Source of the DNA: Candidatus Atribacteria bacterium
GTDB taxonomy: Bacteria; Atribacterota; JS1; SB-45; 34-128
NCBI GenBank assembly: GCA_003451675.1
Contig: DMCY01000017.1
Location: 1 to 28,313 of the forward strand
DNA: 28,313 nt
Reading direction: 5' to 3'
The notes below the pieces were generated by a model. It ran no database searches. It was not told the DNA's origin and saw only the letters and a program-made list of their open reading frames with translations. Numbering within the stretch: position 1 is the stretch's first letter; every line of letters begins with the position of its first letter. Made by a program: the position numbers and the translations under genes. Shown here one piece after another: positions 8,187 through 16,486 of this stretch.

Positions 8187-9224
8187 TTAATAAGATAATT
8201 TACTTTTTATTAATTTCATTTTAATAATTTTTTTACAAGATTCTCTGATGATTAATTTAGATTCTAAAACTTCTTTTCTTTGATTAAATTCTCCCTCCTC
8301 TATTATCTTTAATAACATCTTTACTGCCAATGCCCCCATCTCCAGCATCGGCTGACGAATAGTAGTTAAAGGGGGATAGACAAAAGATGCTAATTTAATG
8401 TCATTAAAACCTACTACTGAAAAATCTTCTGGTACGTGAAAATTCTTTTTTTGAATAGCCTGCATTGCTCCTAAAGCCAGTAAATCATTGGCAGCAAATA
8501 TAGCAGTAGGCGGTTCAGTCAATTTTAAAAATCTTTTCATAACCTGATAGCCACCTTTTATTCTAAAATCGCCTTCTCCTACCAATTCGTCTCTGTATTC
8601 AATTTCATATTTTTTTAAAGCTAATTTATGGCCTTTTAATCTATTAAGTGCTGATCTTGTCTTAAGAGGACCAGTGATATGGGCAATTCGGCGATGACCC
8701 AGTTTAATCAAATATTCGGTAGCCATCATTCCACCTTCTACATCATCAACGATTATACAATTTTTATTTAATTTTTCAATATTTCGGGAAACTAATATAT
8801 AGGGAAATTTTTTCTTCTCTAATTCTAATATACTTTTGTCTTTGATATGGGCCGTCCCTAAAATTAAACCATCTACTCTCTTTCCCCTTAATATTTGCAG
8901 ATAAGTCCTTTCTTTTTTTAGCTTATCATCAGTATTGCACAATATAACATTAAAATTATTTTTATTTGCGGTATCCTCCACACCTCGGGCTATCTCGGCA
9001 AAAAACGGATTGGTAATATCAGGAATCAACATCCCCAGGGTATATGTTCTTTTCGTTTTTAGCCCCCGAGCAATAGCGTTGGGAGTATATCCCAATTTAT
9101 TAATTATCAGAATAACCTTGTCTTTAGTTTTTTCACTAATCCGAGAATCATTATTTATTACCCGGGATACTGTGGAGGGATGGACTCCCGCTAATTTTGC
9201 CACATCCTTAATAGTAGTATTCAT
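8187..9224 (-). CDS. LacI-family transcriptional regulator
   Basis: Sugar-responsive repressor. The N-terminus is a textbook LacI helix-turn-helix (TIKDVAKLAGVHPSTVSRVI, residues 4-23), followed by the hinge region YTPNAIARGLKTKRT and a periplasmic-binding-protein-like effector domain to residue 345. The ATG at 9224 has a modest AAGGGAAG site. Embedded between iolG and iolM, it very likely senses inositol or a keto-inositol. The one clear LacI-type operator in the window is at 20385-20400, upstream of the CUT2 transporter, which suggests this protein may control that operon in trans. T. maritima is reported to use a ROK-family regulator for the same pathway, so the regulator would have been exchanged. 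Confidence 0.88.
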   Translation of the reverse strand: MNTTIKDVAKLAGVHPSTVSRVINNDSRISEKTKDKVILIINKLGYTPNAIARGLKTKRTYTLGMLIPDITNPFFAEIARGVEDTANKNNFNVILCNTDDKLKKERTYLQILRGKRVDGLILGTAHIKDKSILELEKKKFPYILVSRNIEKLNKNCIIVDDVEGGMMATEYLIKLGHRRIAHITGPLKTRSALNRLKGHKLALKKYEIEYRDELVGEGDFRIKGGYQVMKRFLKLTEPPTAIFAANDLLALGAMQAIQKKNFHVPEDFSVVGFNDIKLASFVYPPLTTIRQPMLEMGALAVKMLLKIIEEGEFNQRKEVLESKLIIRESCKKIIKMKLIKSKLSY

Positions 9225-9259
9225 AATTTATTCTTGCTTCCCTTTTTTCTCTCTAATTT

Positions 9260-10267
9260 TTAATTACCTATTTTTACAAAGCTCCCCATAGTTAGAGATT
9301 CTTTAGCAGCATATCCCATCTGGACAGAGATTTTACCATCAAATCCACCCACTGATGGCTCTTTGTTTTCCTGAACGCATTTAATAAATTCTTTCATTTC
9401 AGCTAAATAGGCTTCTTGATAACGTTCTATGAAAAAATAAAGAGGTTTATCACTTATAGTATTCTTAGCACTATTAATAATTACCTCTGTGGGTCTGGGA
9501 TTTCCCACTATTACACATCCTTCCGAACCAAATATTTCTATACGCTGGTCATAGCCATAAACTGCCTTTCGACTATTATCGATAGTCCCCCAGGCACCAC
9601 CTTCATATTTTAGAGTAACTATTGCGGTATCAATATCTCCTGCTTCTCCGATAGCCGGGTCGACCAGGCAGCTACCCACCGCCATTAATTCTACTACTTC
9701 TTGATCCAGAAGATAGCGTGCCATATCAAAATCATGAATCATCATATCCAAAAAAATCCCCCCGGATACTTTTATGTAACTGATGGGTGGCGGTTCGGGG
9801 TCCCTGCTGGTTATTCTTACTAAATGAGGGGTACCAATCGTTCCTTTTGCCACTAAATCTTTGGCTTTTTTAAAACTGGGGTCAAATCGGCGATTAAATC
9901 CCACCTGTAATTTTACTCCTGTTTTTTTAACTGCAGCGATAGCCTGATCAATTTTTTCTACATCCAAAGCAATAGGTTTTTCGCAAAAGATGTGCTTCCC
10001 TGCTTGCGCTGCCTCAGAAATTATTTGAGCATGGGTATCAGTAGATGAACAGATAACTACTGCATCAATATCTTTATTTTCTAATAAAACTCGATAATCT
10101 TTTTCAGCAATTGGGATTACGAGCTCATTGGCAACTTTTTGGGCAGCTTTTTCAAATACATCGGCAACCCCCAATACATTTACACCGGAGACCTGGTATT
10201 TTAAGTTTCGTGCATGCATGCTTCCAATTCTGCCAACCCCAATTACACCTATATTAACTTTTCCCAT
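9260..10267 (-). CDS. iolG: Gfo/Idh/MocA oxidoreductase, probable myo-inositol 2-dehydrogenase
   Basis: Predicted first step of inositol catabolism: NAD+-dependent oxidation of myo-inositol to scyllo-inosose. The N-terminal Rossmann motif is GVIGVGRIGSMHA (7-19). The family motif CEKP places Lys97 at the active site, and the segment FLDMMIHDFDMARYL gives Asp174, His178 and Asp179, the spacing seen in characterised inositol dehydrogenases. The 335-residue length is typical. The ATG at 10267 follows AAGGAAA. The downstream LacI gene begins only 35 bases after its stop. The 141-base gap before it contains no clear promoter. Confidence is high for the family, fairly high for the substrate because of the neighbours. 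Confidence 0.85.
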   Translation of the reverse strand: MGKVNIGVIGVGRIGSMHARNLKYQVSGVNVLGVADVFEKAAQKVANELVIPIAEKDYRVLLENKDIDAVVICSSTDTHAQIISEAAQAGKHIFCEKPIALDVEKIDQAIAAVKKTGVKLQVGFNRRFDPSFKKAKDLVAKGTIGTPHLVRITSRDPEPPPISYIKVSGGIFLDMMIHDFDMARYLLDQEVVELMAVGSCLVDPAIGEAGDIDTAIVTLKYEGGAWGTIDNSRKAVYGYDQRIEIFGSEGCVIVGNPRPTEVIINSAKNTISDKPLYFFIERYQEAYLAEMKEFIKCVQENKEPSVGGFDGKISVQMGYAAKESLTMGSFVKIGN

Positions 10268-10408
10268 AATTCATATTTCCTTTCTTGTTATTTTTTAATC
10301 TATAAATAAGTAATTAGACAGAGCAAATATTTATCTCGACATATTATTTATTAATATTCTGTATAAACTCTTCACTAATCTAAATAAACATCTATTATAA
10401 TACAATTA

Positions 10409-11278
10409 CTAAATTAATATTTGTTTTTTATTTTGTTTTTTCACCAAAGCTTCAACTTCTTCTATATTTCCCTTAAACGGACCTTCTTTTTCTAATTTAA
10501 GAGTAGTTAAAGCAGCAGCATAACATAGCGCCGGATAAGATTCTAAACTAAAACGCTTTCCAATGTAGGTGGAAATGCAGGTATCTCCTCTCCCGCTACG
10601 CCCCTTTAAAGATTTTGGTGAAAAAGAAGCTTGATAAAATTCTCCATTTGTATATAAAAGTACTCCTTCTTTGTGGGTAAGCATAATTTCTTTTGCTCCT
10701 AATTGTGCCAATATCTTCGCTGCTTTATACAAATCTGAAGTACCGGTTAAAATAGTGGCTTCAGCAATATCCGCCTTTAAATATTTTAGATAGGGAATAA
10801 TTTCTTCCTTTTCCTTCCAATCTTTTAAGATAAGATTATTCTCTTCTTTTGTCCTCATAAACCCCTGAACATCGATACTAAGATCTGCGATTTTAGATAA
10901 TTTTTTTATCATTTTTACCGGAACTTCCTTTTGCATTAATGAGGCAATATGAATAACCTTAGCATTTAAGTTAGTTGGATAATCTTTTTCGCAAAAAGGT
11001 CCGGCAGACCTCATAAAATAGCTCCTACGGTTGTCCGGATCATCGGTTGAATAAACATTTCTTATTCCTGTTGTTTCTTCCGATTCTGTTGGAAATACAG
11101 TAATCCCTGCATCTTCAAAAATACTCAATAGATGAAAATCTTTTTTAGCAAGTTTTGTTACTATTGCCACTCTTGTACCAATTGCTTTAAGCGCAAAAGC
11201 TCCATGATACACAGCACTCCCGGTAACTTCTTTTTCTACTCCGTTTACCACATCATTATCTATGGCAAAATGTCCCAA
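10409..11278 (-). CDS. PfkB-family carbohydrate kinase with a doubtful 5' end
   Basis: Ribokinase-like kinase; T. maritima has a PfkB kinase (IolK) among its inositol genes, so an inositol or keto-inositol substrate is plausible but unproven. The ATP/anion-hole motif reads GRSGRGDTC (226-234 in this frame) with presumed catalytic Asp232; the usual GAGD is GRGD here. The called start is a TTG at 11278 without a ribosome binding site, and it would remove the first beta strand. The same frame continues upstream as IIEIDLKNYEVVL before the LGHFAID core, reaching tandem ATA codons at 11317/11314 with GGGAG seven bases before. An ATG at 11331 lies one frame off. The true protein therefore probably begins at 11314-11331 through a non-standard start or a one-base indel. 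Confidence 0.75.
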   Translation of the reverse strand: MGHFAIDNDVVNGVEKEVTGSAVYHGAFALKAIGTRVAIVTKLAKKDFHLLSIFEDAGITVFPTESEETTGIRNVYSTDDPDNRRSYFMRSAGPFCEKDYPTNLNAKVIHIASLMQKEVPVKMIKKLSKIADLSIDVQGFMRTKEENNLILKDWKEKEEIIPYLKYLKADIAEATILTGTSDLYKAAKILAQLGAKEIMLTHKEGVLLYTNGEFYQASFSPKSLKGRSGRGDTCISTYIGKRFSLESYPALCYAAALTTLKLEKEGPFKGNIEEVEALVKKQNKKQILI

Positions 11279-11363
11279 TAAAACTACTTCATAATTTTTT
11301 AAATCTATTTCTATTATTCTGTCTCTCCCATTATATATTTTTTTATTAGTTCAATTTTCCTAA

Positions 11364-12053
11364 TTAATTTTCTTCATCATCCTGCAGGTGAATGGGGATA
11401 TATTTTTTGGCAAACTTACCAATTTCTTTTGCTTTTTTTTTGGATAAATGTAAATTATTTAATATTTTATCTGTTGCTTCTTCCTCTTTCAAAGTAGAAT
11501 CGATGTAAGCCACATCCGCTCCTTGTACTAATTCTATTAATCCCGGACAGATTCCAGTGTCTCCACTAATAGCTACCGATTCTCCCTTATAAATAAATCG
11601 GTAACCAACCGCTACATCGGGATGTAAAATTCGATTAACCCCCACAGCTGCATAATGTCTCATTTGAAATATTTTTATTTTTAAATCTTTTATCTTAATT
11701 TCGTCTCCCTTTTTTATTTTATGAATTTTAATTTGAAAAGTAATATCATTATAACTCTTTTTAAAGGCTAAAATAACCTGCTCGGCTTCTTTACATCCTT
11801 GTGGAAAATAAATATCTATTTTTTCTTTTCTTTCAATGACCCTAAAGTGGCCTAATAAAGCATATAAGCCCCCTATATGATCATAATGTCCATGAGTTAA
11901 AAATATTGCTTTTATCTTTTGAAAATTAATCTTTAAAGATACTAAATCTCTTAGAGTGCCGTCTCCGGAATCGACTATAAAATAATCTTCTTCTGTTGAT
12001 AGCAGTATTTGTGTGGCAATGCCAGCTCTAGAATAAAGAAGATTTGAATCCAT
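11364..12053 (-). CDS. MBL-fold metallo-hydrolase (RNase Z-like)
   Basis: Metallo-beta-lactamase-fold hydrolase of unknown substrate, cytosolic (no signal peptide). The metal site is complete: THGHYDH gives His54, His56, Asp58 and His59; His133 follows in MRH; SGDTG supplies Asp165; His202 lies in NLHLS, with IHLQDDEE at the C-terminus. The architecture resembles the short RNase Z / ribonuclease BN-like group. The ATG at 12053 follows GAGG. It is encoded between the CUT1 ATPase (22 bases) and the kinase (about 32 bases to the ATG at 11331), so it belongs to the operon. A role in lactone or phosphoester hydrolysis in this pathway is possible, but I see nothing that fixes it. Confidence 0.8.
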   Translation of the reverse strand: MDSNLLYSRAGIATQILLSTEEDYFIVDSGDGTLRDLVSLKINFQKIKAIFLTHGHYDHIGGLYALLGHFRVIERKEKIDIYFPQGCKEAEQVILAFKKSYNDITFQIKIHKIKKGDEIKIKDLKIKIFQMRHYAAVGVNRILHPDVAVGYRFIYKGESVAISGDTGICPGLIELVQGADVAYIDSTLKEEEATDKILNNLHLSKKKAKEIGKFAKKYIPIHLQDDEEN

Positions 12054-12075
12054 ATTTTTTCCTCTAAGGTAAATT

Positions 12076-13155
12076 TTATTCTTCTCGAGTTACAATAATA
12101 TCCTCAGGTGATAGATAGAAAGTCACTTCTTCTCCAACTTTAAAGTTGTATTTAGCATCGCTATTGGTTCGAACTTCCCAGTTACCCACTTTAATTTTAT
12201 AATCAATAATATTTCCTAAATAAGAAGATTGAATAATCTTTCCTTTAAATATATTTACCCTATTTTTATCGCTTTTATTTTCATCTTGAATAAATTTAAT
12301 TACATTCATTCTCATAGCAACAGAAACCTTTTGCCCTATATCAAAACTATTATTAAAACCATGAATAACAAGGCCATCATCGGTTTTTACAATAACCTTT
12401 TTCTTTTCTTCAGTAAATGAATCAATTCTGCCACTAATAAAACTAGTAACAGCAATAAACCCTGCCACAAATTTATTTTTTGGATTCGCGTATATTTCTT
12501 TTGGTGAGCCGGATTGTACTATTTTACCTTGATCAAGAATGACAATCTTATCTGAAATTACCAGCGCCTCTGCTTGATCATGAGTTACGTAAACTGCGGT
12601 AATGCCAAGGCTTTTTTGTAACTCAGTAAACTGAAATCTCATTTCTTCCCTTAATTTGGCATCTAAATTACTTAGTGGTTCATCAAGTAACATGATCTCC
12701 GGTTCGAATACCAAGGCCCGGGCCATAGCAATACGCTGCTGCTGACCGCCACTCATTTGTCGGGGATACCTATTTTCATAACCTTCCAGTTGCACCATAT
12801 TTAATATTTTTTTTACTTTTTTAGTTATTTCATTTTTGGGTACTTTTCTAATTTGCAAACTAAAAGCTAAATTTTCATAGACAGTCATATGTGGCCAAAG
12901 TGCGTAATTTTGAAAAATCATTCCAATCCCCCTCTTTTCAGGAGGGATAGTGGTAATTTTTCTATTATCTAAATATATCTCTCCTTGGTCAGGGTTTTCA
13001 AAACCAGCAATGCATCGAAGCGTAGTCGTTTTACCACATCCGCTGGGTCCCAGAAGGCTGAGCACTTTGCCTTCGCTTGCTTCAAAAGTAATACCTTGAA
13101 CAGCTTTTACCTTCCCAAAATTTTTATTTAATCCATCTACTTTAAGAATTGCCAT
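12076..13155 (-). CDS. ABC transporter ATPase, CUT1/MalK-UgpC type
   Basis: Energises the CUT1 importer encoded just upstream. In order: Walker A GPSGCGKT (36-43), Q-loop Gln82, signature MSGGQ (134-138), Walker B IMLLDE (154-159), H-loop His192 in VTHDQ. A C-terminal TOBE-type regulatory domain runs from about 235 to 359. The ATG at 13155 has GGAGG eleven bases upstream. It forms an operon with two permeases and a binding protein. By analogy with the inoEFGK transporter of T. maritima, the likely cargo is myo-inositol; that is inference from the surrounding catabolic genes. Confidence 0.9.
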   Translation of the reverse strand: MAILKVDGLNKNFGKVKAVQGITFEASEGKVLSLLGPSGCGKTTTLRCIAGFENPDQGEIYLDNRKITTIPPEKRGIGMIFQNYALWPHMTVYENLAFSLQIRKVPKNEITKKVKKILNMVQLEGYENRYPRQMSGGQQQRIAMARALVFEPEIMLLDEPLSNLDAKLREEMRFQFTELQKSLGITAVYVTHDQAEALVISDKIVILDQGKIVQSGSPKEIYANPKNKFVAGFIAVTSFISGRIDSFTEEKKKVIVKTDDGLVIHGFNNSFDIGQKVSVAMRMNVIKFIQDENKSDKNRVNIFKGKIIQSSYLGNIIDYKIKVGNWEVRTNSDAKYNFKVGEEVTFYLSPEDIIVTREE

Positions 13156-13203
13156 AAATCAAATTACCTCCAAGTAATATCTGATTATTTTGAAAAACTT
13201 TAT

Positions 13204-14040
13204 TTAACCTCCTATCCCTCCCAAATGTTCAGCTTTGAGGAATTTTTGAATGATCATCATAAAAAGGATGGAAGGGATTAATAATAGGATAGCGATGACC
13301 GATGCAAATTGGATATTAGAACCACTGGCCGAATAGAGGGTCATCGGAAGAGTAGTTACAAAAGGAATTCCTACAAAGAAAGTACCGGTAAATTCATCCA
13401 TTGAAGTAAGAAAGACAAATACCGCACTAGAGATAAGCCCGGGAGCCGATAGAGGTAAGGTTACCTTAAAGAATGCTTTTAACCTTGAAGCACCTACACT
13501 TCGTGCAGCCTCTTCTAACTCCGGAGGAATCGAACTAAAAGTACTTGCGGTAATCCAAACTGCAAAAACCAGACATACTACCAGATGGACCAAAATGACC
13601 CCAGGCACCGTTCCGGTTAATCCTATTTTATTAAACATCAACATCAAGTTAACAAATACCGGCTGTTGGGGAAAGGCCCGAGGTAATAAAAATAATATTA
13701 AAATCATACCTTTTAAAAGAGCAGGAATCTTAAGCTTTGCTAACGAATAACCTGCTGGAATGGCAATTGCCATGGTTATTATAACCACAATAATGGCAAT
13801 GCTCAAGCTTAACAGAAAAGCCGGAATTACGTTTACTGCCCCCAGGGTTAAACTTTTAGTGATACCTAAGGCCTGGGACCAGTAATCAAATCCTATTTCT
13901 TGAGGAAAGGTATTAGGCCAATACCATCTTAAGGCCACCGACCAAATAATCGTACTAAAAAGTGGAGCAAATAAGAAAAATAGAAAAACCACAAATATGA
14001 CCATTTCAACAGTTTTTTTAAATATGCTTTTTTTCATCAT
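13204..14040 (-). CDS. ABC transporter permease (CUT1, MalG-like)
   Basis: Inner-membrane subunit of the predicted inositol importer. The 278-residue protein has about six hydrophobic segments, beginning at residues 11-33. The EAA coupling loop that docks on the ATPase is seen as EEAARSVGASRLKAFFKV followed by TLPLSAP (175-201). Two adjacent ATGs (14040 and 14037) are possible; AAGGGG sits rather far upstream and the choice hardly matters. It starts 22 bases after the sister permease stops and is followed 48 bases later by the ATPase gene. Confidence 0.9.
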   Translation of the reverse strand: MMKKSIFKKTVEMVIFVVFLFFLFAPLFSTIIWSVALRWYWPNTFPQEIGFDYWSQALGITKSLTLGAVNVIPAFLLSLSIAIIVVIITMAIAIPAGYSLAKLKIPALLKGMILILFLLPRAFPQQPVFVNLMLMFNKIGLTGTVPGVILVHLVVCLVFAVWITASTFSSIPPELEEAARSVGASRLKAFFKVTLPLSAPGLISSAVFVFLTSMDEFTGTFFVGIPFVTTLPMTLYSASGSNIQFASVIAILLLIPSILFMMIIQKFLKAEHLGGIGG

Positions 14041-14062
14041 GACATCTTTTAATAGCCCCTTC

Positions 14063-14965
14063 TTATTCGTAAAGACCTTTTTTCATCATACTTCTTACAT
14101 AATAAAGCGCTAATAAACTAACCATAATATACGAAAAAACTCCCAATGCATTTGCCACTCCATAATCGCCAAAATAATTTACACGATGAGCAATGTCTAC
14201 AGTTATAGTAACCGGGGACTTCCCTCCAATAAGCATATAGGGAAAACTAAAACATCCAACCAGAGAACAAAAAACTAAAGTTACCGCAATAAGAATGGTG
14301 GGTTTATTCATAGGAATGAGAATCTTGGTGATAATCTGAGGTAACTTTGCTCCTACGCTTCTTGCCGCTTCGATATAAGAATCGTCAATCATCTGGAACC
14401 CCCCGCAGATAATTAATATCATAAACGGTGCTTGTTTCCATACAAAACCGAAAGTTAGGCCAGCCCAATTAAAAAGTTGCAAAGGATTTTCAATATTAAC
14501 TAAATTTAACTTTGCTAAAAAAAGATTCAGTGTTCCATGAGGAGCTAAAAAAGTTCTCATCATCTGAGCAATTACTACAAAAGGAAGAAAAATTGGTAAT
14601 CTATATAAAACTCCAATACTGTTAGATAACCATCCTGTAGATAACCTTAAATATACTGCAACAAGAATACTTAAAACTGTAGCAATAAAAGTGCTAAGTG
14701 TGGTTACTCCTAAAGTAAATAAAATATCATACCGATATAAACGAAGCGTTTTCTCATAATTTGCTAAACTTAAAACCCCTTCTTTGCTGATAAAGCTTTT
14801 CCAAAATGAAGCAAGGAAAGGATATAAATATAATAATAAAATTACCATTACTGCAGGAAATACTAATACATAAGGAAGAATATTGGTATAGGAGTGGGGC
14901 CTTTTGACCCCAACTCCTATTTTGCTCTTTCCAACAGCCAATTCATTTTTTAAATTGTTTCCCAT
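14063..14965 (-). CDS. ABC transporter permease (CUT1, MalF-like)
   Basis: Second membrane subunit of the same importer, 300 residues. A basic, glycine-rich cytosolic N-terminus (1-27) precedes the first membrane span (about 29-53). The EAA loop is SYIEAARSVGAKLPQIITK followed by ILIPMN (196-220). About six spans are visible. The ATG at 14965 follows TAGGAGA at good spacing. It is 32 bases downstream of the binding-protein gene. The order binding protein - permease - permease - ATPase is the normal CUT1 order. Confidence 0.9.
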   Translation of the reverse strand: MGNNLKNELAVGKSKIGVGVKRPHSYTNILPYVLVFPAVMVILLLYLYPFLASFWKSFISKEGVLSLANYEKTLRLYRYDILFTLGVTTLSTFIATVLSILVAVYLRLSTGWLSNSIGVLYRLPIFLPFVVIAQMMRTFLAPHGTLNLFLAKLNLVNIENPLQLFNWAGLTFGFVWKQAPFMILIICGGFQMIDDSYIEAARSVGAKLPQIITKILIPMNKPTILIAVTLVFCSLVGCFSFPYMLIGGKSPVTITVDIAHRVNYFGDYGVANALGVFSYIMVSLLALYYVRSMMKKGLYE

Positions 14966-14997
14966 TTAATTTCTCCTAAATTGGTTGTATCTAATTC

Positions 14998-16146
14998 TTA
15001 TTCGACAGCTTCTAATATTGCATCAAAATAGTCTCCCAAGGGGAAGGCCAGACCAAATTCAGCTAACATTGCCGGGGTTACATCTTTATATATTACATCA
15101 AAGGTTTCTTTGCTGACAAAATCCTTAATGTAACTTCCGTCAATTCCCGGATACCAGTTAAATCTCTTTACAATCTCCTCGGCCTGTACTGCTGGCGAAG
15201 TAACAAATTCAACAAAATTTTTCGCTTCTTCGGGATTAGGTGAATTTTTAGGAATTACAAAATACATAGGTTGTCCGGGCATACCTGGTTCAGGAAGAAG
15301 AATACGGGAAGCAGGGTCTAATTTGCCCTCTGCCATCCAGCTTAAGAACATATCAACCCAGACCGGACCCATCCAAATTTCACCTCTATTAAGTGCATCA
15401 AGGGTAGCTACATTTCCACCAGTTAAAGTAACATTTTTATTAAATTCCTTCAACTCTTTAATTGGCTCTTCCCAGGTGGCAATTTCGGCTTCATCAAAAG
15501 GTCCAGTAACTGCATACTTTTCATATTTTCCTGTCTTCCAATAAATCCAACCACAGGTAAATGCTACTCCTGACATTCCACCTTTTATCCCATTGTAACC
15601 AAATTTACCTGGATGTTCTTCAGCCCATTTGACTATTTCTTCATAAGTTTTGGGTGGATCAGTAACATATTTTGGATTAAAAGCGATAACTGCCTGACTA
15701 TGGAACATGGGCATACAATAACCTTCTACATCAACACCGAGAGATTTTTTAGCAAATGGTGAAGTAATATATTGCCATGTATCTATGTCTTTGGCATATT
15801 CAAGTAGGAGATCTTCTTCCATTGCCCATTTTAAGAAAATTTGATGTATCATTGCTACATCTATATCGCCTTCTTTTTTATCCTTATCTGCCATAATTTT
15901 TTCAAAAACTCTACGGGATCCTGCATTTCCCGGACCAGTATGAACTGTCATCACACTAACATTAGGATACTTTTCGCTAAACTGAGGACCTATTACATGT
16001 TGGCCAAGAGCAAGCATATTCACATCTCCGGCAGTCATGTATACCAACTTTACGTCTTTAGCAGAAGCACCTAAAGTAAAAACACCTACCAAGATAATAC
16101 TTACCACTAAAAAAATTACCCAAAAATTAGTAAACTTCTTACACAT
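14998..16146 (-). CDS. Extracellular solute-binding protein (family 1), probable inositol binding
   Basis: Periplasmic or surface receptor of the CUT1 importer, 382 residues. The N-terminus is a Sec signal peptide: MCKKF, a hydrophobic core at about 9-27, and likely cleavage after the ASA of LGASAKD. There is no lipobox cysteine at the cleavage site. The mature part has the two-lobe family 1 pattern. The ATG at 16146 has AAGGAGG eight bases upstream. It is the first gene of the long minus-strand cluster. An extra GGAGG sequence lies about 105 bases farther upstream (16251-16261). Ligand identity is inferred from the neighbouring iol genes. Confidence 0.85.
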   Translation of the reverse strand: MCKKFTNFWVIFLVVSIILVGVFTLGASAKDVKLVYMTAGDVNMLALGQHVIGPQFSEKYPNVSVMTVHTGPGNAGSRRVFEKIMADKDKKEGDIDVAMIHQIFLKWAMEEDLLLEYAKDIDTWQYITSPFAKKSLGVDVEGYCMPMFHSQAVIAFNPKYVTDPPKTYEEIVKWAEEHPGKFGYNGIKGGMSGVAFTCGWIYWKTGKYEKYAVTGPFDEAEIATWEEPIKELKEFNKNVTLTGGNVATLDALNRGEIWMGPVWVDMFLSWMAEGKLDPASRILLPEPGMPGQPMYFVIPKNSPNPEEAKNFVEFVTSPAVQAEEIVKRFNWYPGIDGSYIKDFVSKETFDVIYKDVTPAMLAEFGLAFPLGDYFDAILEAVE

Positions 16147-16486
16147 AAAATTACCCTCCTTAATTTTTTACTTAAAGCAACACTTTTAACACATTAACTT
16201 TTTTCGAAAACTTACTGTAGCTTTCGATTAGCTATTTTTTTACCTTTTCCCACCTCCTTTTATTAATTTTGTTTTCAGGCAGTAGAGTATATCCGGTTGT
16301 AATTTAAATTAAGATTAACTGCTATAATTTATATTGCATAAAATAATTAAAACGTATAAAGATAAATTTATTATTAATTCTTTCATAGTTAATATAAATA
16401 AGTGATTACATAAATTTATATTTGACTACGCAGATTAAGTTTTATCCCTTATTTAAAATCTGAGTAATCATTTATAATGTACTCTT
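16147..16486. promoter_or_regulatory. Leader/promoter region of the CUT1-iol cluster
   Basis: 340 gene-free bases that must hold the start of the large minus-strand cluster. On the minus strand I see a possible -10 (TATACT within CCGGATATACTCTA, near 16284-16297) with only a poor -35. A lone GGAGG block lies at 16251-16261. An inverted repeat TCGAAA/TTTCGA (16204-16209 and 16222-16227) follows. None of these is strong by itself. The side nearest the upstream gene carries the imperfect hairpin listed at 16424-16469. Confidence 0.4.
16424..16469 (-). terminator. Imperfect hairpin after the Hyi-like gene
   Basis: Arms GACTACGCAGATT (16424-16436) and AATCTGAGTAATC (16457-16469) pair at 11 of 13 positions around a 20-base loop, starting 18 bases after the stop at 16487 in the direction of transcription. 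There is no real T-run after it on the minus strand, so it is at best a weak or factor-dependent terminator separating the CUT2 operon from the CUT1-iol cluster. Confidence 0.3.

Noticed and set aside
16223..16253. 13-codon leader peptide after the GGAGG block before the CUT1 binding-protein gene
   Set aside because: The GTG start overlaps the ribosome binding site itself, the frame is too short, and nothing like it is shared with the other leaders.
16346..16361. Second LacI operator (AAAACGTATAAA) before the iol cluster
   Set aside because: Only about five of eight half-site positions are symmetrical and it lacks the GCAAAC/GTTTGC arms of the 20.39-kb site.
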